From NCBI GenBank assembly GCA_006503475.1, contig RSEH01000213.1:21227-85226 (forward strand): a stretch of 64,000 nucleotides of DNA. The letters are read 5' to 3'. Position numbers and translations under genes: made by a program. This document shows, one piece after another, positions 19,766-27,382 of this stretch. The notes below the pieces were generated by a model, which did not search any database, was not told the DNA's origin, and saw only the letters and a list, made by a program, of their open reading frames with translations. Positions within the stretch are counted from its first letter, which is position 1; each line of letters starts with the position of its first letter. This stretch comes from Stentor roeselii (Eukaryota > Ciliophora > Heterotrichea > Heterotrichida > Stentoridae).

Positions 19766-19798
19766 TTCCTGGATAGTGGACTTCTACCTATCAGGGAA
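19766..19798. repeat. Bulged hairpin in a convergent intergenic region
   Basis: CCTG(G)ATAG at 19768-19776 pairs with CTATCAGG at 19788-19795 with one bulged G and an 11-base loop (TGGACTTCTAC); the stem extends by a GU and a UA pair. A poly-A/T stretch follows. It sits 17 bases after the stop of the helical-protein gene, so it may mark a transcript end. It could also be chance. Confidence 0.4.
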
Positions 19799-19933
19799 AA
19801 AATTTTAATTAAGAAATTCGATGATTTTTTAAAGATTTCAATATTTAAGGCCATTCTTCTAAAAAGCTTAAAAACACTTTCAATTAAATCTTTAAAAACT
19901 CAACATCTATTAAATCTTTAATTATCATATTAA

Positions 19934-20473
19934 TCAATCATCAAACTCTTCACTTTCCTCTTCTTCATCCTCTTCAATTTTTTGTTTCTTTTCCAATTTT
20001 TCCCTAAGTTCAAAAAGTTGTTTAAGTTTATTCAAAGGAGTTCCTTGCATTGAAAGTATCATAGAAAGAACAGAAATCTGAGGAATTTCAAGTCCTTCAA
20101 TGAAACTTTGACTAAGTCCAAATTTTTCCCTATTAAACTCTCTAAGAACAGTGAGTTCTTCAGTTGACATATTTTTTCCAGTATTGACGATGCAATTGCT
20201 TTTTCGCTTGACGTCGATTTTCTGATTGTTGTACCTGGCGACTTTGTCAATGTCAAGATGCAGATGCATGTATTCAGCTAGGCTCTGCTGGCCAAGAAGT
20301 CTTTGCGTCTGGGAAGATAATTGACTTGGAGTTTTCCCGGGAAGACACTCGCTGTTCATGATTTTTTTCCATCTGCCGATGCCGTATTTCATTAGAGCTA
20401 CTTTTAGGACTTCTACCTCGTCTGTTCTCCAACCTGGGGCAAGAGTACCGTTTTTTAGACTTTGACTGTGCAT
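19934..20473 (-). CDS. Myb/SANT-like DNA-binding protein
   Basis: A 179-residue protein. Residues about 14-60 form a Myb/SANT-type repeat: WRTDEVEVLKVALMKYGIGRWKKI, with the spaced tryptophans and the YG-x-GRW motif, followed by the third helix PGKTPSQLSSQTQRLLG. The middle is basic (NNQKIDVKRKSN) and the C terminus is a coiled helix with an acidic tail (about 20 residues of mainly D/E). Single-repeat proteins of this type act in transcription or chromatin; telomere-binding proteins are another possibility. The target cannot be told. The ATG at 20471-20473 is the first in frame. The membrane RING gene ends 25 bases upstream on the same strand. Confidence 0.75.
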   Translation of the reverse strand: MHSQSLKNGTLAPGWRTDEVEVLKVALMKYGIGRWKKIMNSECLPGKTPSQLSSQTQRLLGQQSLAEYMHLHLDIDKVARYNNQKIDVKRKSNCIVNTGKNMSTEELTVLREFNREKFGLSQSFIEGLEIPQISVLSMILSMQGTPLNKLKQLFELREKLEKKQKIEEDEEEESEEFDD

Positions 20474-20497
20474 TTTTTACTGAATTAGGCAGGTTAG

Positions 20498-21961
20498 CTA
20501 ATTAGTTTTAGTCCCTATCACGTTTAATACCTTGCCAGGCTCAACTTTTATTTTAACTACCTGTGCAATAGGACTTCTGCACATATGACACTGTCTTTTT
20601 TGTTTCATAAGTAGATTAGCACAATTATGACAAATTCCTCCATGTCCACATTCAAGAAAAACCGAATTACACTCTTCACTCCAACAGATGCTACATTTTT
20701 TATCCACAAATGACAAGTCAGCTGAATGTCGATATGCAAGTGAATTTTCCTTTGGCAAGCTGCTAAGACTTCGAAAGTGCACATTTTCCCTTGTTATATT
20801 TTCTTTTACATCATGACTCATAGTTCGAACGACCTTCGGTGCCTGCTTCGGAGAAGCAGGTTGAAAATAAGTACTACTCAATCTAACCAAAGCCCTTGGA
20901 GGTAATTTGATAGCTCTGATGATTTTTTTCATATGCAGTGCTTGAGAAGGAGGGAGTGGAAGAGGTCCACTATTACTGAGACTCGGTATCGAAATATGTC
21001 CATCTTCAAAGAAAAACGACCTCCACCACTTCTGCAGATGAAAACGGAGTAAAAAGGTGATAAAAACAAAAATAGTCAAATAAGAGATTCCATAAGCTGC
21101 TATTTTGTCGTATTTCTCTTGAACCATATCTAGTCCAAATAGAAACAAAACCAAACAAGCGCCACTTGACGTGTAAAAAGACCAAATCGATGAAAAGACT
21201 TCAGTTTTCGAAGGGTCTGAATAGTAATAAGAAAAAATCGACATAATCATCAGCAAAAAGGTCCCAATGCTTAAAACTGATAAACATGCAAGAACCACCC
21301 ACAAGGGCCAAAGGGCTGAAGCCCAGCTCCAATTAGCTAAATCATCGATTTTAATAGAAACACTTACAGTCAATACGACTTTAAACAGCTTTGCTATCGA
21401 TTGGCACTAAGTGAATCTTACGATTAATGAGAAAAGCTGACATTGGTTCGAAGTTCGCTTTTTTATCAGGAAGTCTGCAAGGAAGTCAAAGAAAAGTGGA
21501 AAAGAAGAAAATATAAAGTAAGCTCTGTAGTAATAAATGATTCCAAGACTCATGAAGAATAAAAAGTTTGAGAAAGAACTGATCAATGACTTGATTTCTG
21601 TGATTTTATCGATTTCACCTTCTTGATAATTTGAAATACTCTTCAGGCGAATTGAGTGAAGGAACAACGACCGGATTTCAATGAGCAGGACAGGAATCAA
21701 ACAAATGAGAAGCTCAAAGTGAAGAATGAACTGCAGCTGCAGTAAGACTAAAGAAACAAGGACTGTAATTCCGTATTCCAAGTATTTCGAAATCTCGAAA
21801 GAAATCACTTCAGTGTCGAACTCTTCGTCATACTCAGTGATCATCCTTTCAGCGCCCATCATCTGTCGATTCGTGTTGATTTCTTCTTCATGTTCTTCTT
21901 GAATTTCGTAAATCGGTTGCATTTCATTCATATTAGTATTGTTCTGGTCAGCATCGACCAT
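20498..21961 (-). CDS. Multi-span membrane protein with C-terminal RING finger, split by a 15-nt intron
   Basis: Exon 1 is 21961-21422 and exon 2 is 21406-20498, 482 residues. The N terminus is acidic and disordered (about 60 residues). About five or six hydrophobic spans follow (for example LEYGITVLVSLVLLQLQF, FLFFMSLGIIYYYRAYFIF, WVVLACLSVLSIGTFLLMIM and YLTIFVFITFLL). A basic loop leads to a C3HC4 RING near the C terminus: CSICWSE, ECGHGGICHNCANLL and CHMC. The layout (TMEM185-like spans plus RING) is a common ciliate membrane E3 ligase type. The intron falls between the spans and joins ...FSLI to CQSIAKLF. Start is the ATG at 21959-21961. It diverges from the next plus gene with a 104-base gap. 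Confidence 0.85.
21407..21421 (-). other. 15-nt spliceosomal intron
   Basis: On the minus strand it reads GTAAGATTCACTTAG, phase 0. Its TAG is an in-frame stop if retained. Removal joins two hydrophobic-rich frames into one membrane-RING protein. Confidence 0.85.
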
Positions 21962-22065
21962 TACTCTTTCAATATCACTGCTCAAGGATTTAAAATAATT
22001 GGGGAAAGGAAAATCGTTTTTAGTAATATTTAGAATTTTTTTCTTTCAAGAACATTTTTACTGTC

Positions 22066-22695
22066 ATGGAAAATCCACTCAGCAAGTCAGCAAGGTCAAT
22101 CATCAGCATCAAGTCGAAATTAAAAAAAGAACTGAAAACTTTAGAACCTCATGGCGCTAGTGACAGAACTTTCAAGGCAAACACGTCGAATATTGAAAAG
22201 TCTTTTAATGATATGAGAACTTTTCAATTTAAACATGATTCAGAAAGAGCGAGACTTACTGAAGGTTTGCACTCTCCTATTAAACTAGTTCGACAAGGGT
22301 TAAGAATGGAAAAAATTCCTCAGAAATTCCAGAAAATCGACTTTAAAATTAACTCTCCTAAAAAGAGACCTGAAAACGTTGAAAGTTGTAAAGAAACTCC
22401 GATTTTACATAAAAGACTGGATTTTATCATGAAAAACTGCAAAAAACTCTACAAGGAAAACAAGTCGGCGTTGAGACTCTTGCCGGATCTCGCAAAAGAA
22501 ACTAATGAAAAGTTCGAAAACTTCTCAAATATCATCGAATATCTGACGTCTTCAACTCCAGGTAGAAAGCTGAAAGATTACCAAGACTATCGAAACTTAA
22601 CAGAAAGAAGCTATGAGACTATCAACGAATTTTCTAGAGGTAGACTTCGCAAAAAGTCCCCTTTTTGCAAGATTAAAAATGACATGTTAAAATAA
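22066..22695 (+). CDS. Basic disordered protein of unknown function
   Basis: A 209-residue, strongly basic protein (runs such as SIKSKLKKELK and FKINSPKKRPEN) with little predicted fold apart from a helix around residues 120-160. No domain was recognised. It may be a structural or nucleic-acid-associated protein. The reading frame starts at a good ATG 104 bases from the divergent RING gene. The last codons overlap the end of the convergent PH-like gene by 9 bases (see findings). Its reality is supported by its length and its position filling the gap. Confidence 0.65.
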   Translation: MENPLSKSARSIISIKSKLKKELKTLEPHGASDRTFKANTSNIEKSFNDMRTFQFKHDSERARLTEGLHSPIKLVRQGLRMEKIPQKFQKIDFKINSPKKRPENVESCKETPILHKRLDFIMKNCKKLYKENKSALRLLPDLAKETNEKFENFSNIIEYLTSSTPGRKLKDYQDYRNLTERSYETINEFSRGRLRKKSPFCKIKNDMLK

Positions 22696-23946
22696 ATCAC
22701 TTATCCATGATTTTAAACGTTTTCCCCACTTTTCTTGAGTTACTTTTTGCACTCGATTCACAATGTCTGACAAGTTTTCCACGTCGATTTCAAGTCGCCA
22801 AAGTTCAGTTTCGAATGATGAAGTGTCTTCTAAGGACTTGATTTTTGATGAAAATTCAGTTTCGAGAAGGATCAACTTCGACCTGCATTCGTTGTTTAAG
22901 TCTTTCAAGCGATGTTGCTCTGTGTGGAAAATCTCGTCGTTTGCGAAGTCTTCGACTCCGATTTCAAAGTACTCTCCTCCGAAGGCTTCGTTGGATTGAT
23001 GCCCTGTGTCGTAGGATAAGAAGTCATCAGGAAGGTCGAGAATGTTTTCGGCGATTTTTGAGAGTTTTGAATGGACTTTAGACAGCTTTTGGGAGATTTC
23101 TTCTTTTGATAGTTTTCTTCGGGCGATGCACTCTTCTAGTTTTTTTGACTCGGCTTCTTGGTAGATTGATTGAGTGGCTGCACTTATTTTATTCAACTTT
23201 AAATATTCATTAAAGCGTCTAGAGTGACTGAGTAGAACCTGCTTTGAAATATTTAGTTCTCGATAATGACAAAAAAGTGCTTTCAATCCGATCATCCACA
23301 AGTCAAATTCTCGCTCATCGCGACAAGTAAGATCAAGGGTACCTTTATTATAAATCAAAGAGAAAGACAAATGCTCCAAGGCAGGTATAGGATATTCCAA
23401 GAAATTTTCAGTCTTTTGTCCTGGAACTATTTCTAAAATATTTTCAAGCACTAATGAGCTTTCCTCTTGTGACTTGCCAGAAGAATACCAAATAAGAAAT
23501 CTTAAATCTCCAGTGACCTGAAACAACCTAATATGCGGCATAGAGTTTCTAGTATGTTTCAAAAGATTAGACCCACTTTTCATATACTCCAAAGCTCTAA
23601 GTGCTTCAAGATGCTTAAGAGGTGGTATTTCAACAGAAATCCTTCTAAACCTATTCCCAATGACTTTTTCCTTTCCCTGTATCTCACTTCCATGTCTCAA
23701 AAAGTACTTCGACCCAGGTACGATATCTCCAATATTAACAGGGAACCCATCAAGATCAACAAGTAAAAACCCTTGATCAACAATGCAATCACAAGCACAT
23801 AAAATAGCATCTTCAATATCTTTACTTTCCAATCCACGATACCAAGACACAATATTTTCCTTTCCATCAAATTCAACAATGACTTTCATATTTTCATCAC
23901 AAACTTCAACAGAAGCCTCTCCAAGTTCAAGTAAATCGAAATCCAT
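22687..23946 (-). CDS. PH-like domain protein with C-terminal coiled coil
   Basis: A 419-residue protein. Residues about 115-235 look like a pleckstrin-homology-type fold of the kind found in plant RCC1/FYVE proteins: EYMKSGSNLLKH, HIRLFQVTGDLRFLIWYSSGK, a LENILEIVPGQKTENF strand and the C-terminal helix EREFDLWMIGLKALF, whose tryptophan is characteristic. The first 110 residues resemble a small ubiquitin-like/beta domain (VIVEFDGKENIVSWYRGL). From residue 260 on it is coiled coil. It likely binds phosphoinositides or a protein partner at membranes. Start is ATG at 23944-23946; the Polo-like kinase gene begins 20 bases further upstream and runs the same way. Confidence 0.75.
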   Translation of the reverse strand: MDFDLLELGEASVEVCDENMKVIVEFDGKENIVSWYRGLESKDIEDAILCACDCIVDQGFLLVDLDGFPVNIGDIVPGSKYFLRHGSEIQGKEKVIGNRFRRISVEIPPLKHLEALRALEYMKSGSNLLKHTRNSMPHIRLFQVTGDLRFLIWYSSGKSQEESSLVLENILEIVPGQKTENFLEYPIPALEHLSFSLIYNKGTLDLTCRDEREFDLWMIGLKALFCHYRELNISKQVLLSHSRRFNEYLKLNKISAATQSIYQEAESKKLEECIARRKLSKEEISQKLSKVHSKLSKIAENILDLPDDFLSYDTGHQSNEAFGGEYFEIGVEDFANDEIFHTEQHRLKDLNNECRSKLILLETEFSSKIKSLEDTSSFETELWRLEIDVENLSDIVNRVQKVTQEKWGKRLKSWISDLF

Positions 23947-23965
23947 GATTTTTTACATATTTAAC

Positions 23966-25612
23966 TTACACTTTAACTGGCTGCAGCATGGTTGTAAGGA
24001 CTTCCTTTGAATATCTAAGTCTTTTCGTGAGTTCCTTATCATTACTTTCCATTGCAGTGCTCAAGCAATGTTCAGTAATTTTTCCTTTTCTATCAACAAA
24101 AATCACGATTTTTTCCTCACTACAAAGCAAAAGCTCAGATTTATCTAAAAACGCGACTTGAACCACCCTATTGCTAAGTCGAAAGAACATCGCATGACTG
24201 GTACTAAGCCATTTCTTCACATAAACCAAAGGACTTTTCGCTTCTTTCTCTTCAGCCAGGAGATGTTTTTTGAAATGTTCTAAAAGAGTGACTTTTTTCT
24301 TTAAATGTTCTGGAAAGTCCTTTATTGAGTAACTCAGCTCCTGCCCTGACCTGCAGTAGTAGTCAAAAGTGCTTCCTGAACTGATAATCTTCGTTGAATC
24401 GTTGAAATAAACACCTACTGTACTGTTGCTGAGTAAATAACCGATTCCGTATTTACTGCTGTAATCGACCCATTTTTTTACCCATAGATGGTCGCTTACT
24501 TCTGGGTTGTATGAGGAAAAACATGGCTTTTTACCTTCTGTCTTCTCTCCTTGTGGACGGGGAATGTTTTGAGTGTCACGGGCTGTGAATGGAACTGATT
24601 CAAGGTTGCTTAGAGTTCGGGTTATTGGAATTGTTAAAGTCTCTCCACGGCTGCGGGGCCTGGAACCTTGGCTACTGCTGTGTGATAGGGTCGCACTGGG
24701 AGGTACTGCTAGAGTACTTGCTGGCATTAGTTTTGGAATTCCGGAACGGGCTAGGAATGGGTGGGCTAAGAGATCATCGAGGCTAGGCCTCGATGCTGGT
24801 TCGGAAACAAGAACAGATCTTACAAAGTTCTTCGCTTCATCTGTGATAGAAACATGATCAGGAAACGAATAAGTATTCATTCTTATTTTCCTATAAGTTG
24901 TTTTCACATCAGCAGTTTCAAAAGGTGGTCTTCCAATTAGTAAAGTATAAACAAGTACTCCGAGGCTCCAAATATCAACTTCAAAAGAATGCCCACTTTT
25001 TCCTTCAAGTATTTCAGGAGCTATATAGTTTGGAGTTCCACAAATAGTTCTCTTTCGTTCACCGTCATATTCCAATTTTGTAGCTAATCCGAAATCTCCC
25101 ATTTTGACCTCCATCTTATCACTCAAAAACAGGTTTCCTAATTTGATATCTCTATGAATGACCCTATGACCATGTAGATACTTCAATGCAGAGATAATTT
25201 GAATAGTATAACATATGACTTCAATCTCAGTCAGACGTTTCCGACGACGAATCAATTCAGTTAAAGTATGATTAGGACACAATTCCAGTAAAATATAAAC
25301 ATTTTCAGGGTCCTCAAAATAATGATCGAATCTAACGATATTCTGATGCCGAAGCGATTTATGAATTTTAATCTCAGACATCAACTTCTGCCGTGTTCTA
25401 GGTTTCGAAAGTGACGATTTCTCAACAAGCTTTCCAGCATAGAGAGTTTTAGTTTCAACATCCGTGAATTCATAAACTTTAGCAAATCCTCCTTTTCCCA
25501 GAAATCTTCCCTTGATATACTTTTTCGAAGAGAGTTCATTCCCAAGTTTTCTAACATTTTCAACAACAACAGTTTCCTGATTATCCGTAGAACTTCTTGA
25601 TTTTGAATTCAT
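23966..25612 (-). CDS. Polo-like kinase (PLK1/PLK2-3 type)
   Basis: A 548-residue serine/threonine kinase. Kinase domain about residues 34-293: GKGGFAKVYE loop, AGKLVEK lysine, HRDIKLGNLF catalytic loop, DFGLA, and an activation loop with RTICGTPNYIAPE including the T-loop threonine. Two polo boxes follow (about 380-540): the first has VKKWVDYSSKYGIGYLL with the conserved tryptophan, then NSTVGVYFNDST; the second has KKWLSTSHAMFFRLSN and LLLCSEEKIVIFVD. PLKs control spindle, basal-body and cytokinesis events. The His-Lys pair that grips phosphothreonine in the second polo box of PLK1 is Lys-Glu here (see findings). The PP2A subunit A gene lies 36 bases upstream, same direction. Start is ATG at 25610-25612. 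Confidence 0.93.
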   Translation of the reverse strand: MNSKSRSSTDNQETVVVENVRKLGNELSSKKYIKGRFLGKGGFAKVYEFTDVETKTLYAGKLVEKSSLSKPRTRQKLMSEIKIHKSLRHQNIVRFDHYFEDPENVYILLELCPNHTLTELIRRRKRLTEIEVICYTIQIISALKYLHGHRVIHRDIKLGNLFLSDKMEVKMGDFGLATKLEYDGERKRTICGTPNYIAPEILEGKSGHSFEVDIWSLGVLVYTLLIGRPPFETADVKTTYRKIRMNTYSFPDHVSITDEAKNFVRSVLVSEPASRPSLDDLLAHPFLARSGIPKLMPASTLAVPPSATLSHSSSQGSRPRSRGETLTIPITRTLSNLESVPFTARDTQNIPRPQGEKTEGKKPCFSSYNPEVSDHLWVKKWVDYSSKYGIGYLLSNSTVGVYFNDSTKIISSGSTFDYYCRSGQELSYSIKDFPEHLKKKVTLLEHFKKHLLAEEKEAKSPLVYVKKWLSTSHAMFFRLSNRVVQVAFLDKSELLLCSEEKIVIFVDRKGKITEHCLSTAMESNDKELTKRLRYSKEVLTTMLQPVKV

Positions 25613-25648
25613 TAAATATGAAGTCTTCGATAACTACTCTCTATTATC

Positions 25649-27343
25649 CTAATTCTTTTTATTAACTTCTCTGAGTGCATCTTCCGCGAAGAACTTCACA
25701 TCAGGGTCGCTATCGCCTTTCATTTTTTCCAAGATCTTATTGTACGACTGTCCTTTGACTTTATTAAAGTTGTTTTTGATAGTTTTCGAAACATTAAACT
25801 TGATATTAGGAACCGGGTCATTCCCCAGCAACTCGACCAACGCAAAAAAGTCTTTCGCACCAACAAGACTTCCAAATTTATTCAGCGCATTTAAACACGT
25901 CATTCTTCTAGTGAAGACCTGGTCCTTGGCAAGTTCTTGAATCACAGGAAGTACTCGAGTCTTGACCCAAACCTCTCCATACCCGTCCATACTCGCGATT
26001 TGTTTGATGGACTCTAAAGTCGCTTCTCTGACAGCGAAAACACTGTCTTTAATCCAATTGATCAGTGGTTCTGAGATATTTTCATTGAAAGAGTCAGAGC
26101 CTATCATTTCAGCGACTTGCGGAAGACATTCAACGACTTTCAGTCTAAGTCGCCATTGGTTGTCTTTCATCAGTTGCAAGACGAGAGGGATTGAGTAGCT
26201 CAGGACCTTATCAGGCCCGATGGACTTGTTGAACTGATGCATGCTGTCTGCGAAGCTGATGCGCACGTCGAAACTTTCGTCTTTTATCAGGGTGTTGATT
26301 ATTGGAAGTAACTTTTGAACGGCGGTTTCTACTTCGAAGTGACCTGAAGTGTTGCATATTGCTTGCACTAGAGAAAGTCTTACGTATTGAGATGGGTCTT
26401 TTGATAACTTCTCGAAGGATGGCATTATGTAGACTTCGATGCTGTTTTTGTCTAGCTTCTGGATTATGTGGGAAAGACTGGAAAGTGTTATGCACTTTAC
26501 TTCCGGCTCGGTGTCGTTTATTAGAGAGACTACTTCGTTTACTAGGTTTGATGCGGAATCGAACGGCTCGAGGTATTCTTGGAGATGCTCTACTAGGGTG
26601 TATCGCACCCTCCAACTTTTATCCTTCGCTAACTTCTTAACAAGTTGTATCAAATCCTTATACCTGTTAATAATCTTCGAAACACTTTCCAAAACCGCCT
26701 GCCTAACACTATCATGTTCATCAGTACTAAGAGCTTCAAGTAGCCTTCCCAATTCCGCATTAGAAACAATAGAGCACATAGCTCCTAAATTAGCAGCAGC
26801 AGCTCTTCTAACCATCGGAGTATCATCTTTTCCCAGAGTAACAAAAAGCTTGATAAGTTCCTGTTGTTGCTGTTCTTTCATTTTCTGAAAGATGGCGGCG
26901 AACAAAAAACAAGCAGCGATCCTAGCCGAGTACCAATCATTAGTAGCAAGACTGTTAAGTACAGGTAAATAAGCATCTTCAACAACTTTCGCAGGCAACT
27001 TTTCAGCGATTTTATTCAAACTTTGAACAGCTTTTTCCCGCACATTGTTTTCCTCATTCGAAGCCAGGGTGTTAAGTGGAGGCAACAAGCAGACCATATA
27101 CCGAGACTCGCCGACGTACTTTGCCAAGTCTCCTAATTTCAAAGCGACAGTCATTAAAGTTTCTTCATTGTCGTCGTCAAGAAGCTCAGCGGTATAAGGG
27201 ACGAGTTCTTCGCGGGTCCTTTCCTCACCAATGGCCTGGGCGATGGTTTCAAGACTGTTGATCGCGTTAATTTTAGTTGTATGGTCTTCAGATTTCAACT
27301 CGTCGATTAGACATAAAATTGTATCACATTCGTCTTCGTCCAT
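25649..27343 (-). CDS. PPP2R1A: PP2A scaffold subunit A (PR65), HEAT-repeat
   Basis: A 564-residue protein of about fifteen HEAT repeats, close to the 589-residue animal PR65. Typical repeat segments are MVRRAAAANLGAMCSI, SVRQAVLESVSKII, WRVRYTLVEHLQEYLEPF, VKCITLSSLSHII, WRLRLKVVECLPQVAEMIG and FAVREATLESIKQIASMDG. The N terminus MDEDECDTILCLIDELK lies at the expected place. It holds the catalytic C subunit at one end and the variable B subunits along the other, so it sets which targets the phosphatase removes phosphate from. It is directly upstream of a Polo-like kinase; PP2A and PLK antagonise each other in mitosis in other eukaryotes, but their adjacency here may be chance. Start ATG at 27341-27343. 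Confidence 0.93.
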   Translation of the reverse strand: MDEDECDTILCLIDELKSEDHTTKINAINSLETIAQAIGEERTREELVPYTAELLDDDNEETLMTVALKLGDLAKYVGESRYMVCLLPPLNTLASNEENNVREKAVQSLNKIAEKLPAKVVEDAYLPVLNSLATNDWYSARIAACFLFAAIFQKMKEQQQQELIKLFVTLGKDDTPMVRRAAAANLGAMCSIVSNAELGRLLEALSTDEHDSVRQAVLESVSKIINRYKDLIQLVKKLAKDKSWRVRYTLVEHLQEYLEPFDSASNLVNEVVSLINDTEPEVKCITLSSLSHIIQKLDKNSIEVYIMPSFEKLSKDPSQYVRLSLVQAICNTSGHFEVETAVQKLLPIINTLIKDESFDVRISFADSMHQFNKSIGPDKVLSYSIPLVLQLMKDNQWRLRLKVVECLPQVAEMIGSDSFNENISEPLINWIKDSVFAVREATLESIKQIASMDGYGEVWVKTRVLPVIQELAKDQVFTRRMTCLNALNKFGSLVGAKDFFALVELLGNDPVPNIKFNVSKTIKNNFNKVKGQSYNKILEKMKGDSDPDVKFFAEDALREVNKKN

Positions 27344-27382
27344 TTGGAATTATTTTTAAAAGAATTTTTTAAGGTTAAACTT

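Noticed and set aside
26368-26383. GTAAGACTTTCTCTAG on the minus strand inside the PP2A subunit A gene, looking like a 16-nt intron.
   Set aside because: It is read through in frame as YVRLSLVQAI, which fits a HEAT repeat; removing 16 bases would break the frame.
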